A DNA stretch of 5,246 nt from Nitrospira sp. (lineage in GTDB: Bacteria; Nitrospirota; Nitrospiria; Nitrospirales; Nitrospiraceae). Location of the stretch: NCBI GenBank assembly GCA_030456405.1, contig JAKDNQ010000169.1, positions 1 through 5,246 on the forward strand, read 5' to 3'. Shown here in pieces: positions 1 to 5,246 of this stretch; the stretch's first letter is position 1, and the number at the start of each line of letters is the position of its first letter. Under the pieces are notes generated by a model that searched no databases, was not told the DNA's origin, and saw only the letters and a list, made by a program, of their open reading frames with translations. Both the position numbers and the translations under genes were made by a program.

Positions 1-2003
1 TAGACCTCCGGCTTCAACTCTAGTTCCTTCAACTTCAACGCTCGAATCCGGTTTCGCAGCACTGCGGCCCGTTCAAACTCCAATTCTTTAGCGGCAGCCT
101 TCATTTCCATTTCCAGCCTTTTAATGATCGAGTCCGCCGCCTCTCCTGTTTCATAGACAGCCGGCGACTCTGCGGCTATATCCAACTGTACGGTTTCCAT
201 CTCTTTCGTGGCATATTCAAGTGACAAGACGTCCTTCGTAATGCTCATGGGCACGATACCGTGTTTGGTATTATAGTCGGCCTGAATCGCGCGCCGTCGC
301 TCGGTTTCCATGAGCGCCATGCGCATAGAATCTGTGACGGTGTCGCCGTACATCATGACATGGCCTCGCACGTTCCTTGCCGCGCGCCCAGCCGTCTGAA
401 TCAACGACCGATAGGACCGAAGATACCCTTCCTTATCTGCATCGAGAATCGCCACCAAGGTCACTTCGGGAAGATCCAGACCTTCACGAAGAAGATTGAT
501 CCCTACCAGCACATTGAATATTCCTCTTCGTAGATCGCGTAGGATCTCAGCCCTCTCCAGCGTCTTGATATCGGAGTGCAAGTACCTCACCTTGATACCA
601 AGATCATGGTAGTACTCACTCAAGTCCTCCGCCATGCGTTTGGTTAACGTGGTGATCAACACACGCCCACCCTGCGCGACCTCAGACCGGACTTCGCCCA
701 GAAGATGATCAACCTGCCCTTTAGCCGGGCGCACATCGATCGCTGGATCCATCAGACCGGTCGGGCGAAGAATTTGCTCGACCACTTCTCCAGCCGCGTG
801 CCCCAGCTCATAAGAGCCCGGCGTTGCAGATACGTAGACCGCCTGATTGAGGCAATACTCGAACTCGGAGAACTTCAACGGGCGGTTATCGATCGCCGAG
901 GGCAATCGGAATCCGTACTCGACCAAGGTGCGCTTCCGCGAATAGTCGCCTTCGTACATCCCGCCTACTTGGGGAATCGTCGCATGGGATTCGTCGACGA
1001 TCAGCAGAAAGTCTTTGGGGAAATAGTCGATAAGCGTCGGAGGCTGCTCACCGGCTGCGCGGCCGCTGAGATGCCGTGAGTAATTCTCTATGCCATGGCA
1101 ATATCCCATCGCCCGAATCATTTCAAGGTCGAACTTGGTGCGTTGCGCGATCCGTTGAGCTTCCACGAGTTGATTCTGCTTCTTAAAATAGGCGACGCGC
1201 TCATCCAGTTCTTCTTCGATACCCGTAATCGCCCGCTCATACCGATCCGGCGCGATGAGATAGTGCGTGTTCGGATAGATCGCGACTTTCGGCAGCTTCC
1301 CGAGCGACTTCCCCGTGAGTGGATCGATTTCATGAATCGCGTCAACGACATCACCGAATAATTCAACTCGCACAGACACCGCATCGTTCGAAGCCGGAAA
1401 AATTTCAATGACGTCTCCCCGGGCGCGAAAGGCGCCGCGGTGAAAATCCATATCGTTGCGCGCATATTGAATGTCGACGAGTTTCGCCAGGATCTGCTCC
1501 CTCCTGATCTCCATACCCTCTTCAAGAAAAACCACCATGTTGTGATAGACCTCAGGCGATCCCAGGCCGTAAATGCAGGACACCGACGACACGATCAGGA
1601 CGTCATTCCGTTGGAGCAACGCGGCTGTAGCCGCATGCCGCATCTGGTCGATGGCATCGTTGACGGACGCGTCCTTGGCAATGTAGGTGTTGCTTTGGGG
1701 AATGTAGGCCTCCGGCTGGTAGTAATCGTAATAACTGACGAAATACTCCACCGCATTGCGAGGGAAAAACTGTTTAAACTCCTGATAGAGCTGACCAGCC
1801 AACGTTTTGTTATGGACCAGCACCAACGTAGGCTTCTGCACCTGCGCAACCACATTGGCCATGGTAAAGGTCTTACCGGACCCGGTGACACCGAGCAGCG
1901 CTTGGTGCTTACGACCGGCCACAATCCCCGCCACCAATTTGTCGATGGCCTGGCCTTGATCGCCGCAGGGTTTGAATGGGGCTTCGAGTTGAAACAGAGG
2001 CAT
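1..2003 (-). CDS. uvrB: UvrB, excinuclease ABC subunit B (nucleotide excision repair damage-verification helicase)
   Basis: UvrB receives damaged DNA from UvrA, opens it with a limited ATP-driven helicase activity, verifies the lesion and recruits UvrC for incision; it acts in the cytoplasm. My translation is open for 667 codons with no frameshift. Visible landmarks are Walker A GVTGSGKT (residues 38-45, Lys44), the aromatic beta-hairpin [10 protein letters not shown] (91-100) that wedges between the strands, the DEAD-like box DESH (337-340), motif [11 protein letters not shown] (536-544), and a C-terminal UVR motif (about 626-657) that binds UvrC. Numbering is one less than in E. coli. The ATG is preceded by GAAAGG at 7 nt spacing, and [12 protein letters not shown] matches the family N-terminus. 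The last full codon is Val667; positions 2-1 supply TA of the next codon. The protein already has the usual family length, so this is probably a stop codon cut by the window edge. Two small deviations are DESHAT for the usual DESHVT and Ala for Ile in motif VI. Identification is very secure. Confidence 0.98.
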   Translation of the reverse strand, partial: MPLFQLEAPFKPCGDQGQAIDKLVAGIVAGRKHQALLGVTGSGKTFTMANVVAQVQKPTLVLVHNKTLAGQLYQEFKQFFPRNAVEYFVSYYDYYQPEAYIPQSNTYIAKDASVNDAIDQMRHAATAALLQRNDVLIVSSVSCIYGLGSPEVYHNMVVFLEEGMEIRREQILAKLVDIQYARNDMDFHRGAFRARGDVIEIFPASNDAVSVRVELFGDVVDAIHEIDPLTGKSLGKLPKVAIYPNTHYLIAPDRYERAITGIEEELDERVAYFKKQNQLVEAQRIAQRTKFDLEMIRAMGYCHGIENYSRHLSGRAAGEQPPTLIDYFPKDFLLIVDESHATIPQVGGMYEGDYSRKRTLVEYGFRLPSAIDNRPLKFSEFEYCLNQAVYVSATPGSYELGHAAGEVVEQILRPTGLMDPAIDVRPAKGQVDHLLGEVRSEVAQGGRVLITTLTKRMAEDLSEYYHDLGIKVRYLHSDIKTLERAEILRDLRRGIFNVLVGINLLREGLDLPEVTLVAILDADKEGYLRSYRSLIQTAGRAARNVRGHVMMYGDTVTDSMRMALMETERRRAIQADYNTKHGIVPMSITKDVLSLEYATKEMETVQLDIAAESPAVYETGEAADSIIKRLEMEMKAAAKELEFERAAVLRNRIRALKLKELELKPEV

Positions 2004-2006
2004 GGG

Positions 2007-2022
2007 ACGACCTTTCGGTCGT
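2007..2022 (-). promoter_or_regulatory. Perfect hairpin with GAAA tetraloop over the uvrB ribosome binding site
   Basis: The minus strand reads ACGACC-GAAA-GGTCGT, a 6-bp perfect stem closed by a GNRA-class tetraloop. The Shine-Dalgarno sequence GAAAGG forms the loop and the first two bases of the 3' arm. In a transcript reading through from the helicase gene the hairpin could form and partly mask the site. In a transcript from the predicted extended -10 promoter the 5' arm would be mostly missing. It could instead be a DNA operator near the transcription start. The palindrome is certain; the function is inferred. Confidence 0.45.
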
Positions 2023-2023
2023 T

Positions 2024-2032
2024 ATCATAACA
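2024..2032 (-). promoter_or_regulatory. Extended -10 promoter for uvrB
   Basis: Read on the minus strand this is TGTTATGAT: a TG-N extension followed by TATGAT, one mismatch from the sigma-70 consensus. No good -35 hexamer sits 17 nt upstream. A weak TTGCGC lies at 19 nt, which fits a promoter relying on the TG extension. The start of transcription would fall near 2017, giving a leader of only about 14 nt that still contains the GAAAGG ribosome binding site. I saw no LexA-type box of the E. coli or Bacillus kind in the spacer. This is a prediction from sequence only. Confidence 0.5.
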
Positions 2033-2092
2033 TCGGAAACAATACTGCGCGCAACAGCGTGGGAGGGTTACACTCCGACAGACAGATGAATC

Positions 2093-2121
2093 GCCACCGG
2101 CCCCTTTCCAGATCCGGTGGC
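2093..2121 (-). terminator. Hairpin after the helicase gene, possible weak terminator
   Basis: An 8-bp perfect inverted repeat, GCCACCGG and CCGGTGGC, encloses a 13-nt loop and begins 12 nt after the helicase stop codon. On the minus strand it is followed by GATTCATCTG and not by a U-run, so it lacks the second half of an intrinsic terminator. It may instead stabilise the 3' end of the helicase mRNA or pause polymerase. The remainder of the 130-bp spacer (2004-2133) holds the uvrB promoter region and no small ORF that I can support. Confidence 0.35.
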
Positions 2122-2133
2122 ATCATCACCTTT

Positions 2134-3471
2134 TTAGTAGCGTGAGTGTCTGGACCCACCGACCGGAGCTCCCTGCCTATGAATCGGCCCGCGGGTTTCG
2201 CCTTCCCGGAATCGCCGGCCCGAGGCTTCGGCGCTTCGGCGAGGCCTGTGTCGAGGAGCCTGGTGTTCGTTAACCGGCATGGGAGCCGGAGACGGGAGGG
2301 GCAAGAACACGGGAAGCACAAGTTTCTTCGTCTCGATTCGTAATTGTCTCACCATTCGAAGATACTCACGCTCTTCTGACTGAGACAAGATCAAATATGT
2401 CGCCCCTTCCTTCTCTGCGCGGCCTGTCCGGCCCGTCCGATGGACGTACGAGTTCGGATTGGTCGGCAACTCATAATGAATCACTTGGGTGACGTCCTGA
2501 ATGTCGAGGCCTCTCGCTGCTACATCGGTTGCCACCAGCGAACGAAGCCGGCCGGCCCGGAAGGCGCCGAGCGTCCGTTCCCGTTGCGCTTGACTGTGAT
2601 TGCCGGTCAAGGCGCCGACCGAAGCCGGTTCCCCACCTAATTGGGCCGCCAGACGACGCACCTTATACTTTTGATCGCAAAACACCATCGACCGCCCCCC
2701 ACCCATCACACCCTGAAGTAACGTATGCACCAGTTGCGTGCGCGCCAGGTCCCCCGGTACGACATAGTAGGCATGGACAATCGTGGTCGGCGTGCTGATC
2801 CCCGGATCGACGGAGATGCGAGCGGGATTGCGTTGCATGCTCTGCGCGAGCGTTTGAATATCCCCTGAAAATGTTGCGGAAAACAGCAGTGTCTGACGCT
2901 CAGCCTGGAGGAGGCGGATGATCCGTTGGATATCCCGCAGAAACCCGCGATCCAACATTTGATCGGCCTCATCCATCACAAGAAACGTCACGCCCCCCAA
3001 CTTCAAGTGGCCGGAGCCAGCCAAATCGAGTAATCGCCCTGGTGTGCCGACCACCACCATCGGTGGTCGTTGCAACGCGCGGTAATGTCGCTCGATCGGC
3101 GTCCCACCGTATACCGATAAGGAAGTCACAGACGTCGGAGCATACTTGCGCAACTCCATTTCGATCTGGAGCGCCAATTCACGCGTGGGCGCCAGCACCA
3201 GAAACTTCGGTCCGGACGCGTGGCTCGGTCCGGACTTGGTATAGGGGCCAGGCGCGAGCGTCGAGACCTCCCGTCGCATGACCTGTTCGATAATTGGCAG
3301 CAAAAACGCCAGTGTTTTTCCGCTCCCGGTTTTGGCTTGTGCCATAATGTCCTGGCCTTTCAGCGCCAATGGAATGGCAGCCTGTTGCACCGGCGTGGGT
3401 GTCGTGAAGCCTGCCTGTATCAGGCGCTGGACAAGGGACTGGGGCAAATTCATCTCTGCAAACGTAGACAT
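2134..3471 (-). CDS. DEAD-box ATP-dependent RNA helicase, RhlE/DeaD-like
   Basis: A cytoplasmic ATP-dependent RNA helicase of 445 residues that would unwind short RNA duplexes, as in ribosome assembly, mRNA decay or growth in the cold. The full motif set is present: conserved Phe4 upstream of the Q motif, GFTTPTPVQ (21-29), motif I AKTGSGKT (46-53, Lys52), Ia PTRELA (95-100), GG (122-123), TPGR (143-146), DEAD (167-170), SAT (198-200), VATDVAARGLDI (313-324) and HRTGRTGR (344-351). A Gly/Pro/Ser-rich insertion (about 70-88) lies between motifs I and Ia. The tail after about 385 is Pro-rich, then Arg-rich (about 405-445), and ends SRHSRY; such basic tails usually give non-specific RNA binding. 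Length and tail resemble RhlE-type more than long DeaD/CsdA proteins, but I cannot fix the subfamily. The ATG has AAGGAG only 4 nt upstream; an ATG at codon 7 would lose Phe4, so I keep the first. It follows the RRM gene on the same strand, beyond a terminator. Confidence 0.96.
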   Translation of the reverse strand: MSTFAEMNLPQSLVQRLIQAGFTTPTPVQQAAIPLALKGQDIMAQAKTGSGKTLAFLLPIIEQVMRREVSTLAPGPYTKSGPSHASGPKFLVLAPTRELALQIEMELRKYAPTSVTSLSVYGGTPIERHYRALQRPPMVVVGTPGRLLDLAGSGHLKLGGVTFLVMDEADQMLDRGFLRDIQRIIRLLQAERQTLLFSATFSGDIQTLAQSMQRNPARISVDPGISTPTTIVHAYYVVPGDLARTQLVHTLLQGVMGGGRSMVFCDQKYKVRRLAAQLGGEPASVGALTGNHSQAQRERTLGAFRAGRLRSLVATDVAARGLDIQDVTQVIHYELPTNPNSYVHRTGRTGRAEKEGATYLILSQSEEREYLRMVRQLRIETKKLVLPVFLPLPSPAPMPVNEHQAPRHRPRRSAEASGRRFREGETRGPIHRQGAPVGGSRHSRY

Positions 3472-3475
3472 AAAA

Positions 3476-3533
3476 CTCCTTGTATAGGAAACACTTCCTG
3501 GGACTGCACGGTCCGGCCTGCTAGAGGGCCGAA
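3476..3533 (-). promoter_or_regulatory. Structured leader of the helicase gene, including alternative hairpins at its ribosome binding site
   Basis: Reading the minus strand downstream, three short inverted repeats lie between the RRM terminator and the helicase start. TTCGGCC and GGCCGGA (3533-3512) form a stem with one G-U pair and an 8-nt loop. GGAC and GTCC (3514-3501) overlap it. AGGAA-GTGT-TTCCT (3499-3486) is a perfect 5-bp stem. The TCCT of the last repeat can instead pair with AGGA in the ribosome binding site AAGGAG (3481-3476) across the 5-nt loop ATACA, so the two stems exclude each other. All are short and may be chance. I found no convincing sigma-70 promoter here: TATACA at about 3480-3485 lies too close to the start codon and lacks a -35 box. 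Confidence 0.35.
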
Positions 3534-3573
3534 AAACGCATCGAGTTGATGGGCAATTCTAGGAAGGAAATAG

Positions 3574-3598
3574 CGGGGCTGCCGGATAGGCAGCCCCG
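3574..3598 (-). terminator. Intrinsic terminator of the RRM gene
   Basis: A perfect 10-bp GC-rich stem, CGGGGCTGCC and GGCAGCCCCG, closes a 5-nt loop and begins 23 nt after the RRM stop codon. The minus strand continues CTATTTCCTTCC, a pyrimidine-rich but imperfect U-tract. The stem is strong enough to end most transcripts. The mediocre U-tract would allow some read-through into the helicase gene, about 100 nt downstream. Confidence 0.8.
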
Positions 3599-3621
3599 AT
3601 GTGTAAACCACTCGTTACCGC

Positions 3622-3936
3622 TTAGTACCGGTCTCCACCGCCGCCGCGACCGCCGCGACCACCACCACCGCCACCACCAGTACGTGGCTCTTGTGGACGG
3701 GCTTCATTGACGGTCAACGTGCGACCACCCAACTCAGTGCCGTTCAACGCGGTAATTGCCGCCTGCGCTTCAGGATCCGAGGACATCTCCACGAATCCAA
3801 AACCGCGGGACTGGCCGGTAAACTTATCGGTGATAATCCGGGATGATGCCACCGCCCCATGCACAGCAAACAAATCGCTCAGCTGCTGCTCAGTGGTGGA
3901 ATACGGTAAACCCCCGACATAGATCTTCGAACCCAT
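3622..3936 (-). CDS. Glycine-rich RRM-domain RNA-binding protein
   Basis: A 104-residue single-RRM protein with a glycine-rich tail, the bacterial and cyanobacterial Rbp type that resembles eukaryotic glycine-rich RNA-binding proteins. It should bind single-stranded RNA on the RRM beta-sheet and act as a cytoplasmic RNA chaperone. The RRM spans about residues 3-80, with RNP2 IYVGGL (5-10) and RNP1 RGFGFVEM (44-51). The exposed aromatics Tyr6, Phe46 and Phe48 that stack on RNA are all present. Residues 87-101 are nearly all Gly with two Arg, an RGG-like tail, and the protein ends GDRY. The start is fixed by a strong ribosome binding site, AAAGGAGG, about 7 nt before the ATG. A terminator follows, so it is probably mainly monocistronic. 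The DEAD-box helicase gene just downstream suggests shared RNA work. Family assignment is secure; the physiological role is inferred, and cold-shock induction is only a family tendency. Confidence 0.96.
   Translation of the reverse strand: MGSKIYVGGLPYSTTEQQLSDLFAVHGAVASSRIITDKFTGQSRGFGFVEMSSDPEAQAAITALNGTELGGRTLTVNEARPQEPRTGGGGGGGRGGRGGGGDRY
3634..3678 (-). repeat. Low-complexity Gly/Arg codon tract in the RRM gene
   Basis: Fifteen consecutive codons encode glycine with two arginines, built from repeated GGT and GGC (CCACC and CCGCC on the plus strand). Such tracts change length easily by slippage, so the tail length may differ between related strains. It lies in the flexible tail outside the RRM fold, where length changes should be tolerated. 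Confidence 0.85.
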
Positions 3937-4202
3937 TGGGCTCCTCCTTTGAGTATATGTGTTGTCTTGGACTCGAGGACAAAGTGAGGAAGGAGTGGGC
4001 CGAAGATGCGAACACCATGGCGGCTCAAGGCTGGCTTCCGATCAAATTCCCGTGCAGAACCAAAACAACAACTGTCTTAGGCCTTGTCTCTCTCAGTGAT
4101 ATCACCACCAGGCCTTGCGCGATGATACACGAGAGGCACTCTACTCCTCTGCCAATTTAATTGCAAGCGATGGCCCAATGATGCCCATGACGGTTGTGCC
4201 TA
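3937..4202 (-). other. Non-coding spacer and probable leader/promoter region of the RRM gene
   Basis: This 266-bp gap holds no ORF that I can support on either strand. It contains the RRM ribosome binding site (3943-3950), two direct copies of AGGCCTTG on the plus strand (4079-4086 and 4110-4117, 31 bp apart) and, between them, the 10-bp palindrome GTGATATCAC (4096-4105). The core AGGCCT is self-complementary, so the copies can also pair as a 6-bp stem. On the minus strand this stem is followed by the T/G-rich AGTTGTTGTTTTGG and could act as a weak terminator for the upstream gene. A -10-like TATACT lies 15 nt before the RRM start, too close for a normal leader and without a good -35. The real promoter is therefore not located. 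Confidence 0.5.
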
Positions 4203-4211
4203 TTAATAGGC
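4198..4211. repeat. 14-bp perfect palindrome at the stop codon of the exported-protein gene
   Basis: GCCTATTAATAGGC is fully self-complementary with no spacer and includes the TAA stop (4203-4205) and the last Tyr codon. As RNA it would fold poorly because it leaves no loop, so a protein-binding site or chance is more likely than a terminator. Confidence 0.4.
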
Positions 4212-5006
4212 GGCAGGAGCAGACAGCGGGCGGTTGGAGAACAGTGGAACCGCGTGCAGGCTATCGAAGTCCAGCGCGGTGGATCCGCGAACCGCGAGGC
4301 CAACCTGACCAATGGTCAGCGACTGATCCTCAACCGTCACAGCAAGCACGCCGTCAAAGAAGGTTTCGATAAAGTCTTTGCTCAGGGTGGTATTCCGCTG
4401 AATTCGCAGCGTATGCCAGGGACCCGCTTTAGGTGTAAGCGACGATTGCCCGAGACTCGCCGGCTTGCCTTTCACCACCCTGCTGACTTCCAGTGTCTTC
4501 GTCGCAAGATCGACCACCACCGCATAGAAGTGCCTGGCATCCTGTACGCCAAATACTACACCGCCTGTTGCCGTCGGTGCATCGACGGGAAACCGCATCC
4601 TGACCGACACATCTGGATATTCATACTGGAACCCATCGGCGACGATCAAACGGTAACACGTCGCAGTCGGACACGATGAATGTACAGCGAGGACGTGAGA
4701 CGCCGAAGGAGCATCGGGATCCGCCTTGACCATCCAGTCCGCAGCCGGCCCGTCGCCAAACCCCAGCATCGAGAACCCAACTGGAGCCTCACCGGACTTC
4801 TGCTGGTCGAACGTCCATCGATTAAATAACCCTCCTTGAACTTGACCTTGCAAGTTGGCTTCTTTTTCCGTTCGGCTCTCTATTTCAATCGCATGAGACC
4901 GCTCGACGTCACGGCTCCATTCGCCGGCAATCATGGCCAAGACACACATCATAAGCGCCCGACTGAGAGACCTCGGCTTCATGTTCATGTTACGTTCGTT
5001 CGTCAT
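4203..5006 (-). CDS. Predicted exported concanavalin A-like (DUF1080/LamG-type) domain protein
   Basis: A 267-residue protein with an N-terminal export signal and one beta-sandwich domain. The N-terminus has basic residues (KPRSLSR, 10-16) and a hydrophobic stretch (about 17-28). A possible signal peptidase I site follows SHA (37-39), rather far from the hydrophobic core. Cys21 is not in a proper lipobox. The rest (about 62-252) has the rhythm of concanavalin A-like DUF1080 proteins: WTFD (64-67), W91 and D96 followed by APS (99-101), RMRF (136-139), GGVVFGVQD (148-156) with HFYAVVVD (159-166), GPWHTLRI (195-202), FFDGVLA (216-222), VGLAVRG (235-241) and LDFDSL (245-250). Cys112 and Cys117 may form a disulfide after export. 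Relatives include putative glycosidases and binding modules, and I see no clear catalytic residues, so carbohydrate binding is only a possibility. The start at 5006 has AGGG close upstream and overlaps the preceding gene by 17 nt; ATGs at 4988 and 4982 are alternatives without a ribosome binding site. Confidence 0.78.
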   Translation of the reverse strand: MTNERNMNMKPRSLSRALMMCVLAMIAGEWSRDVERSHAIEIESRTEKEANLQGQVQGGLFNRWTFDQQKSGEAPVGFSMLGFGDGPAADWMVKADPDAPSASHVLAVHSSCPTATCYRLIVADGFQYEYPDVSVRMRFPVDAPTATGGVVFGVQDARHFYAVVVDLATKTLEVSRVVKGKPASLGQSSLTPKAGPWHTLRIQRNTTLSKDFIETFFDGVLAVTVEDQSLTIGQVGLAVRGSTALDFDSLHAVPLFSNRPLSAPAAY

Positions 5007-5246
5007 CGTCCCTGATCGGTGTCCGCTTCTTGATATCGAGAATGTCCTGCTGGAACCGGTCGCGGGCCGCCATGATCGTCTTTCGACGGTGCCACCGATC
5101 CCAAGCCCACCATCGAAGACGATCCCGAAACGTGACGCGGGGAAGTGGTGCGCTGCCACCGGGGGCTTGCTGAAAGTCATAGCCCTGCTGCGAGTCGCGA
5201 TTCTCAAAGAATCGACGGTAGAGATGATCGTACAATCCTTTGCCTG
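4990..5246 (-). CDS. Unidentified protein, C-terminal 84 residues (gene runs off the window)
   Basis: The reading frame is open from the right edge to a TAA stop. A TTG at 5235 could serve as a start, but AAAGGA abuts it with no spacing and the frame continues upstream, so I read this as the 3' end of a longer gene. I do not recognise the family. The visible part is hydrophilic, with a very basic aromatic cluster, RLRWWAWDRWHRRK, then a probable helix MAARDRFQQDILDIKKR and an acidic end DDDERT. No membrane segment is visible. The cluster could sit at a membrane surface or bind nucleic acid, but this is speculation. The stop overlaps the start region of the exported beta-sandwich gene, suggesting translational coupling and a shared operon. 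The frame is supported by this overlap and by the absence of stops. A competing frame covers the same bases as an N-terminal extension of the next gene. Confidence 0.6.
   Translation of the reverse strand, partial: GKGLYDHLYRRFFENRDSQQGYDFQQAPGGSAPLPRVTFRDRLRWWAWDRWHRRKTIMAARDRFQQDILDIKKRTPIRDDDERT

Noticed and set aside
1118..1525. Minus-strand ORF of 135 codons inside uvrB in another frame
   Set aside because: Ser/Arg-rich shadow of the UvrB frame, which is continuous through this region with all expected motifs.
1440..2030. Plus-strand ORF of 196 codons opposite uvrB
   Set aside because: It is antisense to the N-terminal half of a clearly real uvrB, has no recognisable domain or good ribosome binding site, and the region's GC content makes long antisense frames common.
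2042..2056. Possible LexA box (CTG and CAG near the uvrB promoter)
   Set aside because: The half sites are separated by only 7 bp, not the 10 bp of the E. coli box, and the interior is GC-rich; no GAAC-N4-GTTC site either.
2025..2321. Minus-strand ORF of 98 codons spanning the helicase 3' end and the spacer
   Set aside because: Out-of-frame overlap with the helicase tail, no family resemblance, and it would end inside the uvrB promoter.
3480..3485. TATACA as a -10 box for the helicase
   Set aside because: It would start transcription inside the ribosome binding site, and the hexamer 17 nt upstream (GTGCAG) matches the -35 consensus poorly.
4194..4679. Plus-strand ORF of 161 codons opposite the exported-protein gene
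   Set aside because: The minus frame shows a coherent signal peptide and domain pattern. This frame gives an Arg/His/Cys-rich product with no family resemblance.
4203..5207. Longer 334-residue version of the exported protein starting at 5207
   Set aside because: The extra N-terminal 67 residues would bury the signal peptide inside the protein and overlap the upstream frame almost entirely; the segment looks like a shadow of that gene.

Overview
The window is ordinary bacterial chromosome with every recognisable gene on the minus strand, so transcription runs from high to low coordinates. In that direction the order is: the 3' end of an unidentified gene (5246-4990), a predicted exported concanavalin A-like domain protein (5006-4203), a small glycine-rich RRM RNA-binding protein (3936-3622), a DEAD-box RNA helicase (3471-2134) and UvrB (2003-1). 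Moderately high GC, canonical Shine-Dalgarno sites and the sequence flavour of the RRM protein and the DUF1080-like secreted protein fit a Gram-negative environmental bacterium. Nitrospira or a relative is my best guess. It rests on recall of similar RRM proteins and not on a search.

Region 1-2133 is the complete, or complete but for its stop codon, excision-repair gene uvrB. It has a 130-bp upstream spacer containing an extended -10 promoter and a perfect 6-bp hairpin with a GAAA loop over the ribosome binding site. Region 2134-3621 is the RhlE-like helicase plus a 150-bp leader. That leader holds the strong intrinsic terminator of the RRM gene and several short hairpins, two of which compete for the same bases next to the helicase ribosome binding site. 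Region 3622-4202 is the RRM gene and a 266-bp non-coding leader. Region 4203-5246 holds two overlapping genes that look translationally coupled: an unknown Arg/Trp-rich C-terminus and an exported beta-sandwich protein.

Functionally, the RRM protein and the DEAD-box helicase are a plausible pair for RNA remodelling, of the kind often linked to cold adaptation. Both end in an arginine-rich tail finishing in Arg-Tyr. UvrB belongs to nucleotide excision repair and has its own promoter. The two upstream genes probably act at the cell envelope.

I found no tRNA, rRNA, mobile element, CRISPR array or obvious defence system. The window does not display a clear undescribed system. The best leads are the short regulatory structures upstream of uvrB and of the helicase, and the unidentified gene pair at the right end.
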